Below are positions 49,405 through 57,943 of a stretch of DNA of 64,000 bases, piece by piece. Source of the DNA: Chryseobacterium sp. Leaf180. Its GTDB lineage: Bacteria > Bacteroidota > Bacteroidia > Flavobacteriales > Weeksellaceae. The stretch is taken from positions 2,053-66,052 of the forward strand of contig NZ_LMPJ01000001.1 in assembly GCF_001424585.1 (NCBI RefSeq). The letters run 5' to 3'. The notes beneath the pieces were generated by a model that did not search any database, was not told the DNA's origin, and saw only the letters and a list, made by a program, of their open reading frames with translations. The position numbers and the translations under genes were made by a program. The first letter of the stretch is position 1, and each line of letters begins with the position of its first letter.

Positions 49405-49412
49405 TATATTTG
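49405..49412 (+). promoter_or_regulatory. -7 promoter box of the araBDA unit
   Basis: TATATTTG fits TAnnTTTG. The start codon is 129 bp further on, leaving a long leader that contains a short repeat at 49480-49499. Confidence 0.65.
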
Positions 49413-49479
49413 TTTTAATCTCTTGAATAGAAATGCAACGATTTCATTCAACTTTAGAAATTTAGTATTAGAGATGTCA

Positions 49480-49499
49480 CCCTGATCCTGTAGAAGGTT
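49480..49499 (+). repeat. Degenerate CTGAGCTTGTCGAAGG-type repeat in the araB leader
   Basis: CCCTGATCCTGTAGAAGGTT, preceded by TGTCA, resembles the sequence at 25747-25766. Confidence 0.45.
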
Positions 49500-49541
49500 C
49501 TACTAAAATAAAAATTAATTAAAAATTAATTCATCGCAACA

Positions 49542-51239
49542 ATGAAGAAATATGTTATCGGATTAGATTATGGAACAGATTCCGTTCGTGCAGTCCTGAT
49601 TGATACAGAAAACGGAGCCGAACTCGCAACATCCGTGAGCTATTACCAAAGATGGAAAGAAGGAAAATTCTGCCAACCGGAACAAAACCAGTTCCGTCAG
49701 CATCCCTTAGACCATATCGAAGGTTTACAAAAAACCATTTCTGATGTGGTAAAGGATAGTGGAGTAGAACCGGAAAGCATTGTCAGCATTTGTATAGATA
49801 CCACGGGTTCATCGCCGCTTCCGGTAAATAAAGACGGTGTTGCGTTGTCACTAACTACCGGTTTTGAACAAAATCCCAATGCGATGATGGTTTTGTGGAA
49901 AGATCATACTTCAATTGATGAAGCTGAAGAAATCAACCATTTGGCGAGAAACTGGGGCGGCGAAGATTACACCAAATTTGAAGGCGGAATCTATTCTTCG
50001 GAATGGTTTTGGGCTAAAATTCTTCACATCAACAGAATCGATGAAAATGTTAAAGATGCGGCTCACAGCTGGATGGAACATTGTGATTATATTACATTTC
50101 TTCTTTCCGACCATCAGGATTTGGCAACTTTCAAAAGAAGCCGTTGCGCCGCGGGTCACAAAGCAATGTGGCACGAGTCGTGGGACGGATTGCCTTACAA
50201 AGATTTTCTTTCGCAATTAGACCCTTCTTTAGCCGAACTTCGAGACAGATTGTACGATAAAACTTACACTTCGGATGAGGTGGCAGGAAATTTAAATCAA
50301 GAATGGGCTGTTAAATTGGGATTAACAACCAACACCGTGATTGCTGTTGGAACTTTTGATGCACATTCAGGAGCCGTTGGCGCAAAAGTGGAGGAGAACA
50401 CGCTCATCCGAATTATGGGAACGTCAACCTGCGATATTATGGTGGCACCCAACGAGATTATTGGAAAAAAAACCGTCAGAGGAATCTGCGGACAGGTCGA
50501 TGGTTCGGTGATTCCCGGATTGATTGGTTTGGAAGCAGGCCAGTCAGCGTTCGGCGATTTGTTGGCGTGGTACAAAGATATTCTGATGTGGCCGACTCAA
50601 AATATTTTGATGAATTCTCACATCATTGATGAAAACCAAAAACAACTTTTAAAAGAAGAAATAGAGCATCATCTCATCCGAAATCTGACGCAGGAAGCAG
50701 AAAAAATTCCGTTGTCAGAATCAGTTCCCATCGCTTTAGACTGGATTAACGGCCGGAGAACGCCCGATGCCAATCAGGAGCTGAAAATGGTAATCAGCAA
50801 TCTTTCTTTAGGCACAAAAGCACCGCATATTTTCAAAGCTTTGGTGAATGCCATTTGTTTCGGTTCAAAAAAAATCGTTGACCGTTTCGAAGAAGAAGGC
50901 GTGAAAATCGAAAAAGTAATCGGAATCGGCGGTGTTGCCAGAAAATCGCCTTTCATTATGCAGACTTTGGCAAATGTTCTCAATATGCCGATTGTTGTGG
51001 CAGCTTCTGATCAAGCTCCGGCTTTGGGAGCCGCAATTTATGCCGCCGTTGCCGCAGGAATTTATCCGAATGTTCAGGAAGCAAGCCAGAAAATGGGCTC
51101 CGATTTCGAAGCCGAATATTTCCCGCAGACAGAACACGTGGAAAAATATGCCGAATTAATGAACCAATACCAGATTCTCGCAGATTTCACTGAAAATAAT
51201 ATCACATCAAAGAAGAAGTTGATTGTTGACAGTTTTTAG
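49542..51239 (+). CDS. araB: Ribulokinase
   Basis: The 565-residue FGGY kinase phosphorylates L-ribulose. It has GLDYGTDSVRAVLID at the N-terminus, the ribulokinase substrate loop CIDTTGSSPLPV, WKDHTS, GTFDAHSGAVGAK and MGTSTCDIM, and the C-terminal GIGGVARKSPFIMQTLA. Length matches AraB and exceeds xylulokinase. It heads the araB-araD-araA-galM-symporter unit; a 268-bp repeat-containing gap separates it from araD. Confidence 0.96.
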   Translation: MKKYVIGLDYGTDSVRAVLIDTENGAELATSVSYYQRWKEGKFCQPEQNQFRQHPLDHIEGLQKTISDVVKDSGVEPESIVSICIDTTGSSPLPVNKDGVALSLTTGFEQNPNAMMVLWKDHTSIDEAEEINHLARNWGGEDYTKFEGGIYSSEWFWAKILHINRIDENVKDAAHSWMEHCDYITFLLSDHQDLATFKRSRCAAGHKAMWHESWDGLPYKDFLSQLDPSLAELRDRLYDKTYTSDEVAGNLNQEWAVKLGLTTNTVIAVGTFDAHSGAVGAKVEENTLIRIMGTSTCDIMVAPNEIIGKKTVRGICGQVDGSVIPGLIGLEAGQSAFGDLLAWYKDILMWPTQNILMNSHIIDENQKQLLKEEIEHHLIRNLTQEAEKIPLSESVPIALDWINGRRTPDANQELKMVISNLSLGTKAPHIFKALVNAICFGSKKIVDRFEEEGVKIEKVIGIGGVARKSPFIMQTLANVLNMPIVVAASDQAPALGAAIYAAVAAGIYPNVQEASQKMGSDFEAEYFPQTEHVEKYAELMNQYQILADFTENNITSKKKLIVDSF

Positions 51240-51269
51240 TTGATAGAAATTGCTATCCGACTTTGATAT

Positions 51270-51294
51270 CTCCGTAGGAGCGCCCTGTTAAATA
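51270..51294 (+). repeat. CCGTAGGAGCG-type short repeat between araB and araD
   Basis: The segment starting CTCCGTAGGAGCGCCCTG shares its core with the two copies at 25853-25928. Confidence 0.55.
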
Positions 51295-51350
51295 TTCAAC
51301 CATTGCAAACCAACAACCATCAACCAAAAACTATCAACTAAAATAATTAT

Positions 51351-51435
51351 GGCAGCTTAATCCGTCTTCCGCTCCCAATCTTTTTGCCAAAGCTTTTCCC
51401 AACGCAAAAAAGGATTTCCGCTCAAGCCGGGCTGC
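51351..51435 (+). repeat. Dispersed intergenic stem-loop element, copy 4
   Basis: The 85-bp copy runs from GGCAGC to GGGCTGC. Its inner stem is CTTTTTGC/GCAAAAAAG, so GT/AC of copies 2 and 3 is replaced by GC/GC. It lies within the ara operon between araB and araD. Confidence 0.8.
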
Positions 51436-51507
51436 GAGCAAGTCGCCGTAAAAGAAGTAAAAGCAGTCAATAATTTTTTAATCTTTCAATCATTTAATAA
51501 AAATAAA

Positions 51508-52206
51508 ATGAGCATCTATAAAGAACTCCAGAGAGAATGTTACGAAGCCAATATGCAGTTGGATGCTTTGAAGCTGGTCGTTTACACATTCGGAAACGTA
51601 AGTGCAGTTGACCGTGACAAAGGAATCTTTGCCATCAAACCGAGTGGTATTCCTTACGAGCTTTTAAAACCCGAAGACGTTGTGATTTTAGATTTCGATG
51701 CCAATGTGGTCGAAGGAAATTTAAGACCGTCGTCAGACACCAAAACCCACGCTTATCTTTACAAAAACTGGGAAAACATTGGCGGAATCTCACATACGCA
51801 CGCTATTTATTCAGTCGCCTGGTCTCAGGCACAAATCGATATTCCGATTTTCGGAACGACACACGCCGACCATCTGACTACTGATATTCCTTGCGCACCG
51901 CCAATGCACGATGATTTAATCGAAGGAAACTACGAATACAACACCGGAATCCAGATTTTGGATTGTTTCAAAGAAAAAGAATTGTCTTACGAAGAAGTGG
52001 AAATGGTACTCATCGGAAATCACGGACCGTTCACCTGGGGCAAAAATGCAGACAAAGCCGTTTACAACAGCAAAGTTCTCGAAACCATTGCAGAAATGGC
52101 GTATCGAACGAGACAAATTAATCCGAATGCTCCGCGCCTGAAAGATTCCCTCATCAAGAAACACTACGAGCGAAAACACGGCAAAGACGCCTATTACGGT
52201 CAATAA
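51508..52206 (+). CDS. araD: L-ribulose-5-phosphate 4-epimerase
   Basis: The 232-residue class II aldolase-fold enzyme converts L-ribulose-5-phosphate to D-xylulose-5-phosphate, joining arabinose to xylose catabolism. Signatures are TFGNVSAVDR, IKPSGIPYE, GGISHTHAIYSVAWSQA (zinc-binding HxH), GTTHADHL and GNHGPFTWGKNADKAV. Length is typical. Confidence 0.97.
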   Translation: MSIYKELQRECYEANMQLDALKLVVYTFGNVSAVDRDKGIFAIKPSGIPYELLKPEDVVILDFDANVVEGNLRPSSDTKTHAYLYKNWENIGGISHTHAIYSVAWSQAQIDIPIFGTTHADHLTTDIPCAPPMHDDLIEGNYEYNTGIQILDCFKEKELSYEEVEMVLIGNHGPFTWGKNADKAVYNSKVLETIAEMAYRTRQINPNAPRLKDSLIKKHYERKHGKDAYYGQ

Positions 52207-52247
52207 AATTTATAATTAATCATTCATAATTCATCATTATAAAAACT

Positions 52248-53744
52248 ATGTTAACACCCCTCAATACGAAAGAAATCTGGTTTATCACAGGAAGCCAGCA
52301 TTTATACGGACCTGAAACCTTGGCTCAGGTTGCCGAACATTCAAAGAAAATCGTGGAAGCACTGAATGCTTCTTCATCGATTCCGGTAAAAGTGGTTTTA
52401 AAACCAACGGTAAAAACTACAGAAGAAATTTTTGAAACGCTTACAGCCGCCAATTTTGCGAAAGACTGTATCGGAATTGTAACCTGGATGCACACGTTTT
52501 CACCTGCAAAAATGTGGATTCGTGGACTGACCGTTTTGCAAAAGCCAATGCTCCATCTGCATACCCAGTTCAATCAGGATATTCCTTGGTCTACGATGGA
52601 TATGGATTTTATGAATTTGAACCAAGCTGCTCACGGCGACCGTGAATTCGGATTTATGGTGAGCAGACTTCGTAAAAACCGAAAAGTAGTTGTGGGACAT
52701 TGGGCTGACGAAAGAGTTCTGAAACAAATTGGCGATTGGTCACGAGTGGCAGCAGGTTGGGACGATTGGCAAGGTGCCAAATTCGCCCGTTTCGGCGATA
52801 ATATGAGAAACGTTGCCGTAACCGATGGTGACAAAGTAGAAGCAGAAACCAAATTCGGATTTTCGGTAAACACCTGGGGAATAGGAGATTTGGTAAGTGT
52901 TGTCAATTCAATCGGCGATGGCGAAATCAAAACTTTGATGGAAGAATATGAAAGTTCATACAAAATGGCAGAATCTCTTCTTTCAGGCGGAAGCAACAGA
53001 AAATCACTTGAATCAGCAGCAAGAATAGAATTAGGTTTAGAAAAATTCTTGAAAGACGGAAATTTCAAAGGTTTCTCAGATACTTTTGAAGATCTTCACG
53101 GTTTGGAACAACTTCCGGGAATCGCCGTTCAGAGACTAATGGAAAAAGGGTACGGATTTGCCGGAGAAGGTGACTGGAAAACCGCAGCTTTGGTTCGTGC
53201 AATGAAAACAATGGGACAAGGTCTTGAGGGCGGAAACGCTTTTATGGAAGATTACACCTATCATTTAAACCCTTCAAATCCTTCAGTTTTAGGTTCGCAT
53301 ATGCTGGAAGTTGACCCTGTTTTAGCAGTTGACAAACCTTCTTGCGAAATTCATCCGCTGGGAATTGGCGGGAAAGCAGACCCTGTTCGTTTGGTTTTCA
53401 ATTCAAGAGGAAATTTCGATTCTCTGAATGCCGCTCTGATGGACTTCGGTAATCATTTCAGGCTGTTAATCAACAAAACAAAAGCATTGGAAATTACCGA
53501 AAAATTACCCAAACTTCCTGTTGCAAGAGTTCTGTGGAAACCGCTTCCGGATTTGTTCACTGCTGCTGAAGCCTGGATTTTGGCGGGTGGAGCGCACCAC
53601 ACCTGTTACAGTGAGAATATCAGTGCAGAGATGTTGGAAGATTTTGCAGAAATGGCAGGAATTGAATCTCTTGTGATTGATGAAGATACCAAAATCCGCG
53701 ATTTCAAAAATACACTTCGCTGGAATGAAATTTATTATCGTTAA
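52248..53744 (+). CDS. araA: L-arabinose isomerase
   Basis: The 498-residue enzyme converts L-arabinose to L-ribulose. It begins [14 protein letters not shown] and shows [23 protein letters not shown], the catalytic Glu region [15 protein letters not shown], the FMEDYTYHL segment and GGAHHTCYS with metal-binding His. Length is typical. It lies 41 bp after araD and 20 bp before the epimerase. Confidence 0.97.
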   Translation: MLTPLNTKEIWFITGSQHLYGPETLAQVAEHSKKIVEALNASSSIPVKVVLKPTVKTTEEIFETLTAANFAKDCIGIVTWMHTFSPAKMWIRGLTVLQKPMLHLHTQFNQDIPWSTMDMDFMNLNQAAHGDREFGFMVSRLRKNRKVVVGHWADERVLKQIGDWSRVAAGWDDWQGAKFARFGDNMRNVAVTDGDKVEAETKFGFSVNTWGIGDLVSVVNSIGDGEIKTLMEEYESSYKMAESLLSGGSNRKSLESAARIELGLEKFLKDGNFKGFSDTFEDLHGLEQLPGIAVQRLMEKGYGFAGEGDWKTAALVRAMKTMGQGLEGGNAFMEDYTYHLNPSNPSVLGSHMLEVDPVLAVDKPSCEIHPLGIGGKADPVRLVFNSRGNFDSLNAALMDFGNHFRLLINKTKALEITEKLPKLPVARVLWKPLPDLFTAAEAWILAGGAHHTCYSENISAEMLEDFAEMAGIESLVIDEDTKIRDFKNTLRWNEIYYR

Positions 53745-53764
53745 TCTTGAAAATCATTCAGACT

Positions 53765-54922
53765 ATGAAAAAAATAAGTTATAACCTGATTATTGTTGCG
53801 CTTTTGAGTATTTTCGGATGCAATAAAACAGAAAATAATAATCAGCCTCAAAAAGAGAATATGGAGAATATACAGGTTTCAGATTACGGCGTGACAGCGA
53901 AAGGAGATTCTATCAAAAAATTTACGCTGACCAACAAGAACGGGATGAAGGTAGAAGTTATCAATTTTGGCGGAATCATCACCTCACTCACTGCTCCCGA
54001 CAAAAACGGAAAATATGAAGATGTCGTTTTGGGTTTTAAGAAGCCTGAAGATTATTTCAACGGAAATCCTTATTATTTTGGAGCTTTGATTGGCCGTTAC
54101 GGAAACAGAATTGCGAATGCCAAATTCACGTTAGAAAGCAAAACCTACGACATCGACAAAAACGACGGACCCAACAGTCTTCACGGTGGAAAGGAAGGTT
54201 TCCATACCAAATTCTGGAATATCGAACCTGTAAAAGATGCCAAATTTCCAACATTGAAACTCACTTATACAAGTGCTGACGGCGAAGAAGGTTATCCTGG
54301 GAAATTGTCGACAACGGTTCTTTACACTTTGACAGACGACAATGCTTTGGAGATTTCTTACGAAGCGACAACGGACAAAGCGACGGTTGTGAATTTAACG
54401 CAACATTCATATTTCAATCTTTCGGGGAACTTTACAAAAACAATTCTCGATCACGAATTGCAGATTAATGGAAATCAGTTTACGCCTGTCAATGAAACAT
54501 TGATCCCGACTGGTGAGCAGAAATCCGTGAAAGAAACTCCGTTTGATTTCACAGCTTCAAAAGCAATCGGAAAAGATATTAACGCAAATGATGACCAGCT
54601 TAAAAAAGGAAAAGGCTACGACCACAACTGGATTCTGAGCGGAAGCGGAATGAGAAGCATTGCTAAAGTATATCATCCTGAATCAGGAAGAGTGATGGAA
54701 GTTTTGACCGATGAACCGGGCGTTCAGTTCTACTCAGGAAATTTTTTGGATGGAAAATTTGATACCAAAACCGGTAGGAAAAATGAATTCAGAACAGGTT
54801 TCTGTTTGGAAACCCAGCACTTTCCGGATTCCCCGAATCAACCGTCATTTCTTACAACGGAGCTGAAACCCGGACAAAAATATCAGACTAAAACGATTTA
54901 TAAATTCTCAGTTAAAAAATAG
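53765..54922 (+). CDS. galM: Aldose 1-epimerase, lipoprotein
   Basis: A TTG at 53747 could start the frame, but the ATG at 53765 yields a lipoprotein signal with lipobox IFGC. The 385-residue mutarotase has the GalM motifs NFGGIITSLTAPDKNGKYEDVVLGF, GRYGNRIANAKF, SLHGGKEGFHTKFW, the catalytic His in NLTQHSYFNLSG, YDHNW and the C-terminal GFCLETQHFPDSPN with catalytic Glu. It interconverts alpha and beta anomers of the released sugar in the periplasm, next to the symporter 2 bp downstream. Confidence 0.93.
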   Translation: MKKISYNLIIVALLSIFGCNKTENNNQPQKENMENIQVSDYGVTAKGDSIKKFTLTNKNGMKVEVINFGGIITSLTAPDKNGKYEDVVLGFKKPEDYFNGNPYYFGALIGRYGNRIANAKFTLESKTYDIDKNDGPNSLHGGKEGFHTKFWNIEPVKDAKFPTLKLTYTSADGEEGYPGKLSTTVLYTLTDDNALEISYEATTDKATVVNLTQHSYFNLSGNFTKTILDHELQINGNQFTPVNETLIPTGEQKSVKETPFDFTASKAIGKDINANDDQLKKGKGYDHNWILSGSGMRSIAKVYHPESGRVMEVLTDEPGVQFYSGNFLDGKFDTKTGRKNEFRTGFCLETQHFPDSPNQPSFLTTELKPGQKYQTKTIYKFSVKK

Positions 54923-54924
54923 TT

Positions 54925-56652
54925 ATGGGAAATTTAGCAACTATCGATATCATCATATTTCTCATTTATTTTGTGGTGGTAGCCGGTTACGGAATCTGGA
55001 TTTACAACAGAAAAAAATCAGCCTCTTCCGGCAGTAAAGATTATTTCCTGGCTGAAGGTTCGCTTACCTGGTGGGCGATTGGAGCGAGTTTAATTGCCTC
55101 CAATATTTCCGCAGAACAGTTTATAGGAATGTCCGGCGAAGGTTTTTTCGTAGGAGTTGCGGTTGCAGCTTACGAATGGATTGCCGCAATTGCATTGATT
55201 ATCATTGCCGTTTGGTTTATCCCGATTTATCTAAAAAATAAGATTTACACGATGCCGCAATTTCTGGAAACCCGCTACAATAAGTCGGTTTCTTTGATTA
55301 TGGCCGTTTTCTGGCTGTTTTTATATGTGATTGTAAATCTAACTTCAATTCTTTATCTGGGCGCCGTGGCGATCAACACACTGCTCGGTGGCGACAATCT
55401 TCACATCATTATGATCGGACTTTTGCTGATGGCCTTGCTGATCGGTCTTGGCGGGATGAAAGTGATCGGTTACACCGACGTTATTCAGGTGGCAGTTTTG
55501 ATTATCGGAGGTTTTGCAACGGTGTATATGGCTTTACAGATTGTTGATCAGAGGATTAATGGTGCTGCGGTTGGAAACGCTCTTGCAGGTTTTAATACTT
55601 TAATGAACGAAGCGCCGTCGCATTTTAAACTGATTTTAGATAAACCAACGACAACGACAACGACTTTGGCAATGCCTGAAAATTTAGATGTTCAGAAATA
55701 TGTCGTTCTCCCAGGATTGGCGATGTATTTTGCGGGGCAGTGGATTGTAAACTTAAATTATTGGGGCTGCAATCAATACATCACGCAGCGAGCATTGGGA
55801 GCTGATTTGAAAACCGCCAGAACCGGAATTTTATTCGCAGGATTTTTAAAATTATTTATGCCGATTATCGTAATGCTTCCTGGGATTGCAGCGTACGTTC
55901 TTCATTCTAAAGGTCATCTTCCAGGTTTTAATGGCGTGAAAGATGGTGCTTATTCTGCGATTTTAGGTTTTCTTCCAACAGGACTGAAAGGCCTTGCAGT
56001 AGCAGCTTTAACAGCAGCGATCGTTGCATCTTTAGCTGGAAAAGTGAACAGTATTTCTACAATATTTACCTTAGACATCTATAAAAAATATCTGAAATCT
56101 GACGCCACCGAAATCGAAATGGTACGGACAGGTCGATGGGCAATTATCATCGCGATGTTTCTGGCGCTTGCATTTACCTGGACAGATGTTCTGGGAATTG
56201 GCGGAGAAGGCGGTTTCACATTTATCCAGAAATATACAGGATTTATCAGTCCGGGCGTTTTTGCAATGTTCCTTTTGGGAATGTTCTGGAAAAGAACTAC
56301 AGGAACGGCAGCATTGGTCGGCGTTCTTTTAGGATTCTTACTGGCGATTTTCTTCAACAGTCTTGCGGTTGATATTTTCGGAAAAGAAACCTGGCTATAC
56401 ACTGCATTTACCTATGAAAAATTAGAAAACGGGGTTGTTCATACGATCACAGAAATTCCGTTTTTGATCAATATGGGTTGGTCATTCTTCATCACAATTG
56501 TGGTAATGATTCTTATCAGTTTGGCCGGACCAAAAGTCAATCCGAAAGCGTTTGCCATCGACTCATCGATGTTTAAAGTTGACAACAGAACGATGGTTTT
56601 AATCGTTGTTACGCTGCTGATGCTTACCGCATTGTATGTAAGATTCTGGTAA
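54925..56652 (+). CDS. Sodium/solute symporter (SSS family), probable arabinose/pentose importer
   Basis: The 575-residue inner-membrane protein has about fourteen spans and SGLT-type motifs: KDYFLAEGSLTWWAIGASLIASNISAEQFIGMSG near the N-terminus, then GLGGMKVIGYTDVIQ, YWGCNQYITQRALGA and the late SLAGKVNSISTIFTLDIYKKY. Final position in the araB-galM unit suggests uptake of L-arabinose with sodium. Xylose is possible too, since no other inner-membrane pentose importer is seen until the GPH symporter at 62416. Confidence 0.88.
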   Translation: MGNLATIDIIIFLIYFVVVAGYGIWIYNRKKSASSGSKDYFLAEGSLTWWAIGASLIASNISAEQFIGMSGEGFFVGVAVAAYEWIAAIALIIIAVWFIPIYLKNKIYTMPQFLETRYNKSVSLIMAVFWLFLYVIVNLTSILYLGAVAINTLLGGDNLHIIMIGLLLMALLIGLGGMKVIGYTDVIQVAVLIIGGFATVYMALQIVDQRINGAAVGNALAGFNTLMNEAPSHFKLILDKPTTTTTTLAMPENLDVQKYVVLPGLAMYFAGQWIVNLNYWGCNQYITQRALGADLKTARTGILFAGFLKLFMPIIVMLPGIAAYVLHSKGHLPGFNGVKDGAYSAILGFLPTGLKGLAVAALTAAIVASLAGKVNSISTIFTLDIYKKYLKSDATEIEMVRTGRWAIIIAMFLALAFTWTDVLGIGGEGGFTFIQKYTGFISPGVFAMFLLGMFWKRTTGTAALVGVLLGFLLAIFFNSLAVDIFGKETWLYTAFTYEKLENGVVHTITEIPFLINMGWSFFITIVVMILISLAGPKVNPKAFAIDSSMFKVDNRTMVLIVVTLLMLTALYVRFW

Positions 56653-56671
56653 AACTTTTTATTCTAAATCT

Positions 56672-56701
56672 AAAAGGATGTCAATTGACATCCTTTTTTT
56701 T
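56672..56701 (+). terminator. Terminator between the symporter and the second NUDIX gene
   Basis: AAAAGGATGTCAATTGACATCCTTTT (56672-56697) is a fully palindromic hairpin with T-runs on the + side and a shorter one on the other strand. It may serve both convergent transcripts. Confidence 0.88.
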
Positions 56702-56720
56702 ATTTTAACTATTATCTATT

Positions 56721-57407
56721 TTAAATCTTAAACAAAAATCCATCTGCCAGTTTTTTCCTGTATTTATCTTCGTCGAAACGGTAGAGGAAAGAACCTTTTT
56801 TTGATGATGTCATGTCTTTCAGTTCGGTCTTTTGCAGAACGTCCAGTGCATTTATTTTGCTGATGAAATTACGTTTGTCATACTGCTCATCAAAGATCGC
56901 TTCGTACAGATTCTGCAGATCTTTCATGGTAAATTTTTCGGGAAGCAATTCAAAACCGATCGGTCGGGTAGAAGCTCTGCGGCGAAGTCTCAAAACTGCA
57001 TCTTCCACCATTTCATTATGATCAAAAATCAGGTGCGGAAAATCTTTCAGATCAAACCACTGCGCACTGTACTGATCATTAATTTCAATATCTTTTTCAA
57101 TATTAATCAGTGCATAATGTGAAATAGAAATAATTCTTGCAGTCGGTTCACGGTCAGTTTTGGTGTAAGAATTCAACTGTTCAAGGTAAATATTTTCAAG
57201 TCCGGTAAGTGTGAAGAGAATTCTCTGCGCTGCCTCATCCGCAGATTCGTCGTCGGAAACAAAACCGCCAATCAGCGACCATTTTCCCATTTGCGGTTCA
57301 AAATTTCTCTGCGCGAGCAAAATTTTAAGATTCTCACCATCGAAACCGAAAATAATACAGTCAACCGCTACCAAGTGCCTAGAATACTGGGAATAATCCT
57401 TCGTCAT
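56721..57407 (-). CDS. araR: NUDIX-domain transcriptional regulator, AraR-like
   Basis: The 228-residue protein has a NUDIX fold followed by a winged helix (FTMKDLQNLYEAIFDEQYDKRNFISKI, about residues 155-185). The NUDIX box keeps G48, E54 and R62, but the catalytic core reads RILFTLTGL with no Glu, so it is a sensor rather than a hydrolase. It converges on the ara operon and matches the architecture of the L-arabinose-responsive NUDIX repressor AraR of Bacteroides. The name is assigned from family and context. A candidate operator lies 91 bp upstream, suggesting autoregulation. Confidence 0.78.
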   Translation of the reverse strand: MTKDYSQYSRHLVAVDCIIFGFDGENLKILLAQRNFEPQMGKWSLIGGFVSDDESADEAAQRILFTLTGLENIYLEQLNSYTKTDREPTARIISISHYALINIEKDIEINDQYSAQWFDLKDFPHLIFDHNEMVEDAVLRLRRRASTRPIGFELLPEKFTMKDLQNLYEAIFDEQYDKRNFISKINALDVLQKTELKDMTSSKKGSFLYRFDEDKYRKKLADGFLFKI

Positions 57408-57424
57408 GTGTTTGTAGTTTTACA

Positions 57425-57432
57425 CAAAGATA
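57425..57432 (-). promoter_or_regulatory. -7 promoter box of the second NUDIX gene
   Basis: The minus strand reads TATCTTTG, matching TAnnTTTG, 17 bp before the start codon at 57407. This implies a very short leader. Confidence 0.55.
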
Positions 57433-57497
57433 ATTAATTGAGGTGAAAATCTTTACCGTAAATCCTATCAATAATGTGGTAAAAATTAAAACTTTTA

Positions 57498-57516
57498 AAA
57501 TGTAATTTTTAAGTTT
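57498..57516. promoter_or_regulatory. Weaker AraR-operator-like site
   Basis: AAATGTAATTTTTAAGTTT has the same 7-5-7 spacing as the two strong sites, but one half is degenerate. It starts about 84 bp upstream of the minus-strand -7 box, so the geometry differs. Confidence 0.4.
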
Positions 57517-57943
57517 TTCTGAACGCTGGCGATTGTTTTGGGAATAAAATTTAGGTAATATCTATGTAAAAAATTCATTTATGAGATGAATTTATAATGA
57601 ACTGAATGTTAAAAATATGTTAAAGTACGAGAGTTTCGCGAAATGAGTTTTAATCAATTATTTAATAAGGCTTAATCTGAAAAATACGATAAGGTGGAAA
57701 CAGTTTTGAAACTTTCATCATAAAAATCTTTGCTCTTCAATTGGAATACTTCAAATATCCGCCTACACGTTATTCTGTCGTGTATTTTATATTCTTATTT
57801 TTTATGATAAGGTCAGATGTTTTAATGATAAATGAAGTGTTTTTTTTATTGAAAATCACGATCCGAATTCTTATCTGAGCCGATTTTCTTGGTCATATTG
57901 ATTCTTTCTGTTACTTTTAAAACTGTTGCAAAAGAAGAATTTT

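Larger units (their letters stand above)
57408..57943. other. Divergent regulatory region between the second NUDIX gene and GH127
   Basis: These 536 bp hold no gene that I can support. They contain CAAAGATA (57425-57432), which reads TATCTTTG on the minus strand; an AraR-like site (57498-57516); ATTTAGGTAATAT (57549-57561), nearly identical to minus-strand DNA just before the first NUDIX gene; and TATGATAAG (57803-57811), the half-site of the 4266-4283 palindrome. No clear TAnnTTTG box is seen for GH127. Confidence 0.55.
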
